Part shown: one piece after another, positions 16,575 through 25,903 of the stretch
How positions within the stretch are numbered: position 1 is the stretch's first letter
Layout: each line of letters opens with the position of its first letter
From: Pseudidiomarina aestuarii
GTDB taxonomy: Bacteria > Pseudomonadota > Gammaproteobacteria > Enterobacterales > Alteromonadaceae
DNA: 64,000 bases
Direction: 5' to 3'
Assembly: GCF_003987355.1 (NCBI RefSeq)
Contig: NZ_PIPR01000001.1
Coordinates: 1,550,001 to 1,614,000, forward strand
Notes under the pieces: generated by a model
What the model saw: the letters and a program-made list of their open reading frames with translations, nothing else
The model's database searches: none
What the model was told of the DNA's origin: nothing
Translations under genes and position numbers: made by a program

Positions 16575-17925
16575 CGACACTCACTCCTCTTCTCAGCAAT
16601 GGCTTGGCTGGGGCTCACGTGGCGATCATCGACGAATTTTTGCCATTGCGCTACCGATGATCATCTCCAACATCGCGGCACCTTTAATAGGTCTCGTTGA
16701 CACTGCCATCATAGGGCATCTGCCCGAGTCGATCTACCTGAGTGCCGTGGCTTTAGGCGCCATGGTTGTCAGCTTTGTGTTCCTCCTAGCCATTTTCTTA
16801 CGGATGACGACGACAGCAGAAGCCGCCCAAGCTTTTGGTGCTGAAGATCAACCCGCAACGGAACGGACTCTCGTGCACGGCTTATGGCTCGCGTGGGGAC
16901 TTGGCTTGGTATTGATGATAGGAGCGCCCGGAATTATTGCGGGAGCTTGGTGGATCATCCAACCCTCAGAAGAACTGCAGCTGCTCGCGTCTCAATACAT
17001 CTCCATCCGTCTGTGGGCAGCTCCCGCTGCTTTGACGAACTTGGTGGTTTTAGGCGTTCTCCTCGGGCGTCAACAAAGCAAACGGGCCATGATTTTGGTC
17101 ATTTTTACCAACGCCGTGAATGTTGTCGGTGATTTGATTTTAATCATCGGGCTCGGCATGACTGTAGCCGGCGCAGCGTGGGCTTCGGTTATTGCCGAGG
17201 TGGCCACAGCATTGCTCGGTTTAGCCATGCTAAAACCTTTGCTCCCAGCCATTGGCCCGCTCTGGCGAGTCCAGCGAGAGCATTTACGGCGCTTCGCCGG
17301 CATGAATAGAGATGTGTTTATTCGCTCGCTGTTATTACAGCTCTGTATGGCTGTCATGACTGGGTATGCAGCACGTTTCGGCGCGGTCGTAGTTGCTGCA
17401 AATGCCGTTCTGATGCAGTTCTTACTCCTGATCTCGTTGGGTCTGGATGGCATTGCCTATGCTGTTGAAGCCCTCGTTGGAGCCGCTCGAGGGCGCAAAA
17501 ACAGTGGCGAGATTCGCTTTTGGATGCGGCTTACGTTGGTTTGGTCCTGTGTGTTTGCCTGTCTCTATAGCCTGACATTCTGGTTAGCAGGCGCTTGGAT
17601 TATTCAAACACTGACCGATTTGCCAGATGTTATTGCCGTGGCTAATCGCTACCTGGTTTGGCTCTGGATTCTCCCGCTGCTGGGACACTGGAGCTACTAT
17701 TTCGACGGTGTTTATATTGGCCTTGGCTTAACCCAAGCGATGCGCGACACAATGGCTATTAGCGCGTTATTGGTGTTCGTGCCGGTTTGGCTGGGAGGTC
17801 AAGCGCTCTTAGAAAACAATAACGCCAACCATGGTTTGTGGTTGGCGTTATCATTATTTCTGCTTGCGCGCGGCGTCAGTCAATATTGGATGCTGACGCG
17901 ACGCTACGCAGTTCTACTCAAGTAA
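16546..17925 (+). CDS. dinF: MATE family multidrug exporter, DinF subfamily
   Basis: Twelve-helix cation-coupled exporter. The opening block ALPMIISNIAAPLIGLVDTA followed by IIGHLPESIYLSAVALG is close to DinF. ATG 16546 gives 459 residues; ATG 16486 is possible but would lie deeper inside the divergent deacetylase gene. No start codon of any common type lies between 16546 and the first helix, so an overlap of about 29 bases at the 5' ends seems unavoidable. In E. coli dinF follows lexA; here it is 10 kb away and I see no clear LexA box. Confidence 0.85.
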   Translation: MASHKPTTRIDTHSSSQQWLGWGSRGDHRRIFAIALPMIISNIAAPLIGLVDTAIIGHLPESIYLSAVALGAMVVSFVFLLAIFLRMTTTAEAAQAFGAEDQPATERTLVHGLWLAWGLGLVLMIGAPGIIAGAWWIIQPSEELQLLASQYISIRLWAAPAALTNLVVLGVLLGRQQSKRAMILVIFTNAVNVVGDLILIIGLGMTVAGAAWASVIAEVATALLGLAMLKPLLPAIGPLWRVQREHLRRFAGMNRDVFIRSLLLQLCMAVMTGYAARFGAVVVAANAVLMQFLLLISLGLDGIAYAVEALVGAARGRKNSGEIRFWMRLTLVWSCVFACLYSLTFWLAGAWIIQTLTDLPDVIAVANRYLVWLWILPLLGHWSYYFDGVYIGLGLTQAMRDTMAISALLVFVPVWLGGQALLENNNANHGLWLALSLFLLARGVSQYWMLTRRYAVLLK

Positions 17926-17929
17926 TTCA

Positions 17930-19321
17930 TTACTGAGCGAGGTCATCCAACAAGATCAGACCTGGAGGTAAACCACCACCTGCAGAATCAACCGCGACTG
18001 CAGTGTAGATACCGCCACCTTCTAACGTTAATGGAATCGGACCAATGGCTGCAGTTTGTGTACCTGCTGCTGTAACAGTCACTACGTAGTCACCTGGCAG
18101 CAAAGAGACATAACCGGTTGAGACCAACGCAGTTGAGTCAAAAGGCACGTCAGCAAAAGCTGGTGAAGCACCGCTAATGTCATCGGTTGCAGTGACATAG
18201 ATGTCAACATTACCAGCGCTTGGCGAAGCATGTACCAGTTGTACTTGTGCTTCAGTCGCTACGCGACGTTGTGCATCACCCACAACGGCTAAGGTCAACG
18301 AACCATCGCCCAATGCACCTACTGCGTAGACTGATAATGCATCACCTGTAGCCAGGCTTAGAGGTGCGTCATCAATAACTACTGGTGTACCGCCCGCGGC
18401 AGCTACATCAATGAGGTAATCGGCTGCTGGCAGGTTAATAAAGTCAGTACCTGAACCAAACGCTAAACCAGCAATGGCTGGACTTGCAGCGTTGTTCACG
18501 GTTACATCGACTGGTGGAGCATCTGCACTGGCGTGTACCACACGAATGTCAGCACCCGCATTCACGTCAGGTAACAGCATTGAACCTTCACCATCAGCAA
18601 TCTGCAGCATGACTGGCGATGCGCCCGTTGCTGTGTTGTTAACAGCTGCTACTACGAGGTCAGCGCCATCTGGTAATTCAATTGCACCGCTGTCATACGC
18701 AACGGCAGCTGGGTCACCGGCTACAGTAATGCGTACTTGATATTCGCCGGCTGGAACATCGAGCTGGCCAGTAAAATCACCAAACTGCAACGTTGCAGCT
18801 GGGGCTTCAGCAGTTAAATCTGCATCCGGGGCTGTAAGGAAGATATCGACGGTTGGTGCAGCTGGCGATGCATGAACGACCTGCAGGCGCGCGTTGCCCG
18901 CGTCGATTTCGCTATCCATATTTGCGAAGATCAACGGCTCGATAGTGCCGTCAGCGGCGCTACCGATAGCAAAAATTTCATAACGGGTATTTTGTGAGAA
19001 AGTTGCGTCAGCGGGTCCAATGACCGTTGCGACAGAACCATCTGGTAAAATACCGTCGACTTGCAAGCTATAGTCACCTGCATCGACCGAAAGCACGCCT
19101 GAAGATGCACCGTAAGGAACGGCTTCAAGGACAGCATTGCCGTTCGCTAGCACATTAACATCTGGCGCATCAGCGACGCTGTGGTGTACTCTTAATGAGG
19201 TCGTTGGTGTTGGTTGCGGCGGGACGGCGACATCATCGTCGTCATTGGTACTACTGCTCCCACACGCGGCTAAGACAAACGCTGCTGTTGCAGCAAGACT
19301 CAGTTTTGTGATCCCATTCAT
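17930..19321 (-). CDS. Lipoprotein with four DUF4397 repeats
   Basis: 463-residue predicted lipoprotein: lipobox LAAC (Cys20) followed by a short Ser/Asp-rich tether. Four related beta-rich repeats of about 100 residues follow, each opening with a motif like VHASPAAPTVDIFLTA (HHSVADAPDVNV, VHASPAAPTVDI, VHASADAPPVDV, VHASPSAGNVDI), which I recognise as DUF4397. Each repeat ends in a 'GDY.V.VTAAG' type strand. Composition is acidic and Ala/Val-rich. A GAGGAAT ribosome-binding site precedes the ATG. Function unknown; likely an exposed adhesive or structural outer-membrane protein. Confidence 0.85.
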   Translation of the reverse strand: MNGITKLSLAATAAFVLAACGSSSTNDDDDVAVPPQPTPTTSLRVHHSVADAPDVNVLANGNAVLEAVPYGASSGVLSVDAGDYSLQVDGILPDGSVATVIGPADATFSQNTRYEIFAIGSAADGTIEPLIFANMDSEIDAGNARLQVVHASPAAPTVDIFLTAPDADLTAEAPAATLQFGDFTGQLDVPAGEYQVRITVAGDPAAVAYDSGAIELPDGADLVVAAVNNTATGASPVMLQIADGEGSMLLPDVNAGADIRVVHASADAPPVDVTVNNAASPAIAGLAFGSGTDFINLPAADYLIDVAAAGGTPVVIDDAPLSLATGDALSVYAVGALGDGSLTLAVVGDAQRRVATEAQVQLVHASPSAGNVDIYVTATDDISGASPAFADVPFDSTALVSTGYVSLLPGDYVVTVTAAGTQTAAIGPIPLTLEGGGIYTAVAVDSAGGGLPPGLILLDDLAQ

Positions 19322-19421
19322 GATTTATTCCTCGTTTGTTATTGGCAAATAACGTTACGAAAAGATAATCAGGATGGGATCACTCTCTTTACATTAGATC
19401 AATATTTAGACAGGTTAGGCG

Positions 19422-20000
19422 TTAGTAGTACGAATGCTCACCACGTTCGTGTTCAGTTACATCGCGTACGCCGTTGAGTTCATTCGGGAAGCGCTGCAAT
19501 AGCTCTTTCTCGATACCTTCCTTCAAAGTCACATCAACCATTGAACAACCATTACAACCACCGCCAAATTGCAATACAGCAATACCGTCTGGGGTGATTT
19601 GCTGAACCGACACTTTGCCTCCGTGATTAGCCAATTGCGGATTAATCTCAGCTTGAATCATATATTCAACGCGCTCGATCAATGGCGCATCGTCTGAGAC
19701 TTTCCGTGCTTTGGCATTCGGTGCTTTTAGGGTTAATTGCGAACCTAAATCTTGTACTTCAAAATCAATCACAGCATCGGCCAGAAAGGGCGCGCTGGTT
19801 GAATCGACCACGGCATCGAAGCCACTGAATGGCAATACTTCGTCGTCCGCCTCAACAGAGTCTGGCGGACAATAAGATACCCCACACTCAGCAGATGCTG
19901 TGCCTGGGTTCACGACAAACACACGAATGTTGGTGTTATCCGGTTGCTCGGCTAGAAGCTTACGGAAATGCTCTTGTGCGCTCTCGGTTATCCGAATCAT
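19422..20000 (-). CDS. nfuA: Fe-S biogenesis protein NfuA
   Basis: Iron-sulfur carrier that transfers [4Fe-4S] clusters to target enzymes, especially under stress. Its 192 residues join an N-terminal degenerate A-type domain (about 1-95) and a C-terminal Nfu domain with the cluster motif [18 protein letters not shown] (CxxC, about residues 150-153). Length equals E. coli NfuA (191). A near-consensus IscR type 1 site lies just upstream (20021-20045). In E. coli nfuA is next to gntX/comF and bioH; here an M14 peptidase gene intervenes. Confidence 0.96.
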   Translation of the reverse strand: MIRITESAQEHFRKLLAEQPDNTNIRVFVVNPGTASAECGVSYCPPDSVEADDEVLPFSGFDAVVDSTSAPFLADAVIDFEVQDLGSQLTLKAPNAKARKVSDDAPLIERVEYMIQAEINPQLANHGGKVSVQQITPDGIAVLQFGGGCNGCSMVDVTLKEGIEKELLQRFPNELNGVRDVTEHERGEHSYY

Positions 20001-20020
20001 ATACTCACCACCTAACTGCT

Positions 20021-20045
20021 ATACTTGAGTAATTTAGTAGGGTAT
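20021..20045. promoter_or_regulatory. Candidate IscR type 1 binding site
   Basis: The 25-base palindromic stretch from ATACTTGAGT to GTAGGGTAT agrees at about 23 of 25 positions with the type 1 IscR consensus as I recall it (ATASYYGACTRWWWYAGTCRRSTAT); the deviations are the two inner bases of GAGT/AGTA. It lies 20 bases upstream of the nfuA start, a known type of IscR target. Confidence 0.72.
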
Positions 20046-20060
20046 ATCTTATCGCAAATT

Positions 20061-20141
20061 TCCTACATTGCATAGTAACGCTAGTGTCGCACCCCGCATT
20101 TATTTGCTAGGGTGAGCCTTTATTTTGGACTCAATGTAGGA
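20061..20141 (+). repeat. Inverted repeat whose right arm covers a ribosome-binding site
   Basis: A perfect 10-base inverted repeat: TCCTACATTG at 20061-20070 and CAATGTAGGA at 20132-20141, with 61 bases between. The right arm contains the GTAGGA that serves as ribosome-binding site for the peptidase gene starting at 20148. In a transcript spanning both arms the pairing would hide that site. Confidence 0.65.
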
Positions 20142-20147
20142 TCTGCT

Positions 20148-22775
20148 ATGCATAAGTTACTGTCCTCGCTTGCTACTTTAGCTGCCATCATACTGATGAC
20201 AACAAGTGCACACGCCAAAACTTTGGCTGACTATTTACCTGATGATGTCACCTATGACCCATCTGTTCCAAAACCAGCCGATGTACTGGGCTACGAAGTG
20301 GGTGAATGGCACGTGCGCCATGATCAACTGGTACGTTATATGGAGGTACTGGCTGAGCACTCCGACCGCTTCCAGATTGAATACACCGGACGCACCCATG
20401 AGCAACGTCCCTTGTTGTTGCTGACGGTCACTGCACCTGAGAACTTTGCAAATCTGGACGAGTTGCGCGAACAACATACTGCTTTGGCTGATCCGCAGCG
20501 CAAGGGCGATCCAGAGACCGCTCCGCTCGTGCTTTATATGGGGTATAGCATTCATGGAGACGAGCCAAGCGGCAGTAACTCTTCATTGTTATATGCATAC
20601 TACTTAGCGGCTGCTCAAGGCGAGAAAATTGAACAGCTTCTCAAAGATACCATCATTCTCTTAGACCCAAGCTTGAATCCAGATGGCCTTGCGCGTTTTG
20701 CACAATGGGCTAATCAGCATAAAAGCCAAAATTTGGTCGCGGATCCGCAGCATCGCGAACATGTGCAAGGCACGCCGCGCGGTCGTGTAAACCATTACTG
20801 GTTTGACTTAAATCGTGACTGGCTGTTATTACAACATCCAGAATCACGTGCGCGTATCGCCAACTTCCAGAAATGGCGTCCAAATGTGTTGACTGATTTT
20901 CATGAGATGGGCACCAACAGTACGTTCTTCTTCCAACCGGGCATTCCGACGCGCCGGAACCCAAACACGCCAGAAGAGAACGTCGAATTAACTGCTAAGC
21001 TGGCCGAATACCACGCAGCCAAACTCGATGAAGATGGCCGCCTCTATTTCACTGAGGAAGCTTTTGACGATTTCTATGTTGGCAAAGGTTCCACCTATCC
21101 TGACGTACAAGGCGCTATTGGAATCTTGTTTGAGCAGGCCTCGAGTCGCGGACATGCGCAAGACTCGATCAATGGCTTAGTCGAGTTTCCGTTTACGATT
21201 CAGAACCAGTTTGATACCTCGTTGACCACCATGTACGGGGCGCATGAAAACAAGCAATTGTTCTTAGATTATCAACAGCGCTTCTTTGATGCGGCATACT
21301 CGGCTGCCAAAAAGGCAGACTTCAATGGGTACGTGGTGGGCGACAACTCCGATCCAGCGCGCCTCCATGAGATGCTCAACATCTTGCATCAACATGGTAT
21401 TAAGGCTTATGCACTGGAGCGCGACTTAGAAGTCGACGGCACCAACTATGCAGCTGGAAGCAGTTACTATGTGCCTCTGGAGCAAGAGCAATACACGCTG
21501 ATCCGTGCCATTTTTACTACCGATAAGTCATTCCGAGACAATACCTTCTATGATGTCTCGGGGTGGACTTTACCGATGGCGTTCAACGTTCCGTTCAATA
21601 CCTTCAACGGACGTCGCATCAGCACCTCCGATACAGCGTGGACTCCAGCTACAGAGTCGACCTCTCCCGAATTGCCAGCGGACGCCTACGCGTATGCGTT
21701 TGAGTGGCATAACTACTTCAGCCCGCGCGCATTACAAAACTTGCTGGAAGCGGACATCCATGTGCGCCAAGCAGACAAGAGCTTCAGCGCACTCACGACC
21801 ACTGGCGAAGTGGCCTTTGACCCAGGTACAGTCGTGGTGACCCGCGCCTACCAATCGAAACCTTGGGCTGAAGTTCAGGCACAATTGGGAACCATTGCCG
21901 CTGCCAATAATCTCGAAGTCAGCGCCATTACCTCGGGATTAACACCTAAAGGTATTGATATCGGTAGCAGTAACTTGCGCCCAGTCGAGAAAGTCAGCGT
22001 GATGATGTTGGTCGGTAACGGTGCCAGCATGTATGAGGGTGGTGAAGCTTGGTACTACTTAGATCGCCATGTGGATGTACCGGTCTCGATGATTGATACC
22101 GATCGTTTCGGGCGTATCGACTTATCTCGCTATACCCACATTGTGATGGTCGATGGCAGCTACTACAACCTTGATAAGGGCGATGCTGATCGGTTACGTC
22201 GTTGGGTTCGCAACGGTGGTGTCGTGATTGGCCAACAGGGTGGTTCACGTTGGTTAGCCGAGAACGATGTTCTGGCTGCCAAGTTTATTGAGGATGAAGT
22301 CTTCGAAGACAAATTTGATACCACCAATCTCCGCTACGACGATATGGATAGCTTCTACGGCAAGCGGCGCGTTGCTGGCGCGATATTCGGTGTAGAACTG
22401 GATACATCGCATCCACTGAGCTTCGGTTTCCCGCGTGCACAGCTACCCGTCTTTAAAGACAGCTTGAACGCTATGGAAACACCAGAGCAGCCATTCTTGA
22501 GTGTAGCGAAATACTTGGCAGAGCCACTGTTGAGTGGTTACGCCGCAAAAGAAAATCGCGAAGTGCTCGCCGGTAAAACAGCAGTTCTAGCGCACCGCTT
22601 AGGTCAAGGTCGTGTGGTTGCCTTCAGTGACGATGTCAACTTCCGTGCCTTCTTCTATGGCTCGGCGAAACTGTTGAGTAATGCCATTTACTTAGCACCG
22701 GCCATTCGCCCTTCAGCGAATCCGGGTGAAGATGCAGCCGCAGCGGCTGAAGCTGCAGCCGAGGCCGCTCACTAG
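20148..22775 (+). CDS. Large secreted M14 family zinc carboxypeptidase-like protein
   Basis: Predicted exported metallopeptidase of 875 residues. ATG 20148 gives a signal peptide (LLSSLATLAAIILMTTSAHA-KT); upstream TTG 20112 would spoil it. The M14 zinc ligands are visible as HGDE (H136, E139) and the histidine of LTDFHEMG (H252); the candidate catalytic glutamate is in GILFEQASSRG (E329). After about residue 400 there is a long region without named motifs, including a glutamine-amidotransferase-like fold segment (YTHIVMVDGSYYN, RRWVRNGGVVIGQQGG). It ends in an Ala/Glu-rich tail. Its 3' end overlaps convergent comF by four bases. Confidence 0.85.
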   Translation: MHKLLSSLATLAAIILMTTSAHAKTLADYLPDDVTYDPSVPKPADVLGYEVGEWHVRHDQLVRYMEVLAEHSDRFQIEYTGRTHEQRPLLLLTVTAPENFANLDELREQHTALADPQRKGDPETAPLVLYMGYSIHGDEPSGSNSSLLYAYYLAAAQGEKIEQLLKDTIILLDPSLNPDGLARFAQWANQHKSQNLVADPQHREHVQGTPRGRVNHYWFDLNRDWLLLQHPESRARIANFQKWRPNVLTDFHEMGTNSTFFFQPGIPTRRNPNTPEENVELTAKLAEYHAAKLDEDGRLYFTEEAFDDFYVGKGSTYPDVQGAIGILFEQASSRGHAQDSINGLVEFPFTIQNQFDTSLTTMYGAHENKQLFLDYQQRFFDAAYSAAKKADFNGYVVGDNSDPARLHEMLNILHQHGIKAYALERDLEVDGTNYAAGSSYYVPLEQEQYTLIRAIFTTDKSFRDNTFYDVSGWTLPMAFNVPFNTFNGRRISTSDTAWTPATESTSPELPADAYAYAFEWHNYFSPRALQNLLEADIHVRQADKSFSALTTTGEVAFDPGTVVVTRAYQSKPWAEVQAQLGTIAAANNLEVSAITSGLTPKGIDIGSSNLRPVEKVSVMMLVGNGASMYEGGEAWYYLDRHVDVPVSMIDTDRFGRIDLSRYTHIVMVDGSYYNLDKGDADRLRRWVRNGGVVIGQQGGSRWLAENDVLAAKFIEDEVFEDKFDTTNLRYDDMDSFYGKRRVAGAIFGVELDTSHPLSFGFPRAQLPVFKDSLNAMETPEQPFLSVAKYLAEPLLSGYAAKENREVLAGKTAVLAHRLGQGRVVAFSDDVNFRAFFYGSAKLLSNAIYLAPAIRPSANPGEDAAAAAEAAAEAAH

Positions 22776-23512
22776 TCTGTTGTGGTCCGCGGGGGTGCAT
22801 GGGGTTCGGTGTAAGCCAATGTCCATGCATCTACCGCTACCGCACCGCGTCGTTGCAGTGCCAGAGCTGCGGCTGATACCGAAGCTCCGGTCGTTAATAC
22901 ATCATCCACAACCGCGACGGTCAGCCCCTTGACCGACCGCGTGCAATGCATACTGTGACTCATATTTTGCCAGCGCTCTGCCGCATTCGAGCGATGCTGC
23001 GGTGATTCCTGTTGTAGTCGCCGTAACGTTCCGTACCCTACCGGAATGGACAAGAGTTCCCCTAACTGCCCTGCCAACAGTCCCGCTTGGTTATAGCCGC
23101 GTTCACACCAACGTTGTTTGCTCATTGGCATCGGCACAATCAAGTCAGGCCAACGCACAGGCTGGCTGGTTTCACGCAGAACAAAACGTTGGTAGCAGGT
23201 ATGAAGCTGCGCTCCCAACAGCGGCGCTAGAACTCGCGCCAAGTCGGGCATTTGCTTGAACTTAAAATACTGAATCAACTTTTGAACCTCGGGTTGCCAT
23301 CGTAAGGCGGCAAACCAAAATCGTCCGGCGGCAAGGTCTTGCCGTTGACAGCGCCAGCGTTGGCAGCGTGGCGGTAACCGCGGCAGGTCGGCAAAACACA
23401 CTGAGCAAAAACTCTTTTCACCCACTTCCAGCGGCTCTTCACAAAGCCAACAACACGCCAAACCAGGCGTTAAATCAATCCACTTGGCAAGCTGCCGAGC
23501 TATCGCTACCAT
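22772..23512 (-). CDS. comF: ComF/GntX family phosphoribosyltransferase-like protein
   Basis: Cytoplasmic protein with an N-terminal Cys-rich zinc-ribbon-like part (CCWLCEEPL...FCSVCFADLPRLPPRC, about residues 19-52) and a C-terminal phosphoribosyltransferase domain with the PRPP motif VAVVDDVLTTGASV (about 200-213). ComF is needed for DNA uptake in competent bacteria; E. coli GntX (YhgH) is linked to use of DNA as nutrient. ATG 23512 is chosen because AAGGAA lies six bases upstream; 246 residues. It is divergent from bioH, the usual arrangement. Confidence 0.9.
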   Translation of the reverse strand: MVAIARQLAKWIDLTPGLACCWLCEEPLEVGEKSFCSVCFADLPRLPPRCQRWRCQRQDLAAGRFWFAALRWQPEVQKLIQYFKFKQMPDLARVLAPLLGAQLHTCYQRFVLRETSQPVRWPDLIVPMPMSKQRWCERGYNQAGLLAGQLGELLSIPVGYGTLRRLQQESPQHRSNAAERWQNMSHSMHCTRSVKGLTVAVVDDVLTTGASVSAAALALQRRGAVAVDAWTLAYTEPHAPPRTTTD

Positions 23513-23544
23513 AACCACTTCCTTGTCTGTCTAGAGGTGTATTC

Positions 23545-24324
23545 ATGGTAGCTGCGGTTTGGTCAAAGGTCAGTGGGCAAGGGTCGGATATTGTCGTACT
23601 CCATGGTTGGGGTTTGAACGCCAATATCTGGACACCGGTTGCCAAGCCCTTGTCTGAGCTGGGGCGTCTCCATCAGATTGATCTGCCAGGCTACGGCGAA
23701 TCGGCGTGGCCTGAAACACTCCCCATAACATTCACCAACCTGGTTGAATTGACCTTGGCGGCGCTCCCAGAACGGTTTCACTTGGTTGGTTGGTCACTGG
23801 GTGGTTTGGTTGCGACACAAATTGCTCTTCAAGCACCCGAGCGTGTGCAAAGTTTAACGACTGTCGCCAGCTCACCTTATTTCCCAGCAGCAGACCACTG
23901 GCCCGGCATCGAACCCCATATTTTGAATAACTTTGCGCGCCTCCTGAGCAAAGACTTCCGCAAAACTGTCGAGCGCTTTCTGGCACTACAATCGATGGGC
24001 AGTCCACATGCGAAAGAGGATGTTAGGCAAGTCAAAGCGTGGCTTTTCGAAAAACCTATGGCAACGGTGGAGGTTCTGGATGCAGGACTGGATATGTTGG
24101 CGACCGTTGATCTTCGTCAGCAATTGAAGCACATCGACTTACCGTTTTTTCGCCTCTACGGTCGCCTCGATGCGCTAGTACCTGCCAGCGTTGCGGATCA
24201 GGTTCAAGCTCTGGCGCCCGCGAGCTCTCAGTTTGTCTCGCCGCGCTGCAGTCATGCACCCTTTATCAGTGACCCAACCACATTTGTTCAACAAATAAGT
24301 GCATTTATTTCCAACAACTCGTAG
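23545..24324 (+). CDS. bioH: Pimeloyl-ACP methyl ester carboxylesterase BioH
   Basis: Alpha/beta hydrolase that frees pimeloyl-ACP from its methyl ester, ending the BioC-BioH route to the biotin precursor. It has 259 residues. The oxyanion motif LHGWGLNANIW is near residue 19, the nucleophile is S84 in VGWSLGGLVATQ, the acid is in RLYGRLDALVP and the catalytic histidine in CSHAPFISDP. It starts 32 bases from divergent comF, as in many gammaproteobacteria. The rest of the biotin operon is not in this window. Confidence 0.92.
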   Translation: MVAAVWSKVSGQGSDIVVLHGWGLNANIWTPVAKPLSELGRLHQIDLPGYGESAWPETLPITFTNLVELTLAALPERFHLVGWSLGGLVATQIALQAPERVQSLTTVASSPYFPAADHWPGIEPHILNNFARLLSKDFRKTVERFLALQSMGSPHAKEDVRQVKAWLFEKPMATVEVLDAGLDMLATVDLRQQLKHIDLPFFRLYGRLDALVPASVADQVQALAPASSQFVSPRCSHAPFISDPTTFVQQISAFISNNS

Positions 24325-24362
24325 ACTGAAGCTAGGTTTCACTGAACTGGATGCGAACGGAC

Positions 24363-24980
24363 ATGCACAAGTTTTTTCACGTTTTTTATATCGTCATTAT
24401 TCTTGCCTTACTTTGGTTTGGTAACTTTTCATCTGAGCATCCTTCCTCGAGCCTACAGGCAGAAATATCATTCGAAAAAGGCTTCGCTAAAGGTTTTGCG
24501 ACCGCCAGAGTTGAGGCTTCTGAAGGAAAAATGAGTACCGATGTGCAGCAGTCTAAAGACTTAACCAGAACGGCCGCTGAAACCAATGGTCTTAATGACG
24601 ACGAGGTCCCAGAGGCGGTGCAAGAACAACAACAGGACGATAAAATAGCAGCGCAACTGCGAGAGTTCACGACCTATCCCGACCGTATGTTGCAAGAATC
24701 TGTTGATCTAGACTGGGCTTATTTAGTGGAGTCTGATGTGGAGCGACTCTTTGAAAGTAAAGACGAACTCGGCGACTTACCCCTGCAGTCAGTAACCTGT
24801 CGCACATCCATTTGCGAGCTCAAAGTGAGTAATCAATCCGGGATGAGAATTGAAGACTTGATCCGCGTCCAACAAACCCTGTCTAAGCAACCTTGGTACA
24901 GCGAAGACTATACTTCGCAGTTTAATATTAAAAACGAGGACGACCATCATAGCGTCTTTATTGTCCGTCCTCAGCCTTAA
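24363..24980 (+). CDS. Unknown membrane-anchored protein with a CRTSIC motif
   Basis: The 205 residues start at ATG 24363 (ATG 24351 also possible; neither has a clear ribosome-binding site). An N-terminal helix (FFHVFYIVIILALLWFGNF) is followed by a charged, probably disordered segment (about 35-105), then a compact C-terminal domain. That domain contains LPLQSVTCRTSICELKVS; the spaced cysteine pair resembles a motif seen in many uncharacterised exported proteins and may form a disulfide. It lies between bioH and convergent mutM. No function is assigned. Confidence 0.65.
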   Translation: MHKFFHVFYIVIILALLWFGNFSSEHPSSSLQAEISFEKGFAKGFATARVEASEGKMSTDVQQSKDLTRTAAETNGLNDDEVPEAVQEQQQDDKIAAQLREFTTYPDRMLQESVDLDWAYLVESDVERLFESKDELGDLPLQSVTCRTSICELKVSNQSGMRIEDLIRVQQTLSKQPWYSEDYTSQFNIKNEDDHHSVFIVRPQP

Positions 24981-24983
24981 GTT

Positions 24984-25799
24984 TTAGCGCTGACAGCTTG
25001 GGCAGTAAACGGTACTGCGCTGCCCTAGGCGGATTTCTTTCAGCCGTCCCGAGCACTGCATACAGAGCTTGCCACCACGCCCATAAACCATAAGTTCTTG
25101 CTTAAAATAACCGGGTTGACCGTCGGCTTGTGTGAAGTCTTGCAAGGTGGTGCCACCTTGCTCAATGGCACGCGCGAGGGTTTGTTTAATAATAGGCACT
25201 AACTTAGCGTAACGAGCTTTGCTAATGCGTCCAGCGGCTCGCTTGGGATTAATTCCCGCTTTAAACAATGATTCATTGGCATAAATATTACCGACACCCA
25301 CCACCACATGATTGTCCATGATGAAGGTTTTAACGGATTGTGAACGTCCTCGTGAGGCGTTAAACAAGTAGTCTAAATGAAAATCATCGGTCAGCGGCTC
25401 AGGTCCTAAGTCGCGCAGTAGCGGGTGTTCAAGAGACGGATGTTCCTCACTAAATAACCAACAACCAAAGCGACGCGGGTCATTGAAACGCAATGACCAA
25501 CCGCTACCAAGTTCTAAATCCACATGGTCATGTTTGACGACAATGGTATCGGTCGGAATCACGCGAACCTTACCCGACATACCGAGATGCACGATGGCGT
25601 AACCTTGCGTGGTGTGAATAATCAAATATTTGGCGCGCCGTTCCACTTGAGTGATGGTAGCACCTGTGAGTTGTTGCAAGGTCTCAGGCACTGGCCACCG
25701 CAGCCGTGCATCGCGCACAATCACTTGCTTGATCACGTGGCCTTCCAAATGCGGTGCAATACCACGTCGACTTACTTCAACTTCAGGTAACTCTGGCAT
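24984..25799 (-). CDS. mutM: Formamidopyrimidine-DNA glycosylase MutM (Fpg)
   Basis: Bifunctional DNA glycosylase/AP lyase that removes 8-oxoguanine and other oxidised purines. The 271 residues begin [14 protein letters not shown]; after Met removal, Pro is the Schiff-base nucleophile and Glu the general acid. The helix-two-turn-helix region ([19 protein letters not shown]) and the C-terminal zinc finger (CMQC...YCPSCQR) are present. In E. coli mutM neighbours rpmGB; here a 2OG oxygenase gene lies in between on the other strand. Confidence 0.97.
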   Translation of the reverse strand: MPELPEVEVSRRGIAPHLEGHVIKQVIVRDARLRWPVPETLQQLTGATITQVERRAKYLIIHTTQGYAIVHLGMSGKVRVIPTDTIVVKHDHVDLELGSGWSLRFNDPRRFGCWLFSEEHPSLEHPLLRDLGPEPLTDDFHLDYLFNASRGRSQSVKTFIMDNHVVVGVGNIYANESLFKAGINPKRAAGRISKARYAKLVPIIKQTLARAIEQGGTTLQDFTQADGQPGYFKQELMVYGRGGKLCMQCSGRLKEIRLGQRSTVYCPSCQR

Positions 25800-25903
25800 T
25801 CGATATCTCTTCGGTTTATTCAGTGGTGAGGCGCTTGCGCAAACGGCGAATCTGCCCTATATTCGCGCAACTTTCATTCATTCAACTTTATCTATTCAAA
25901 CCC

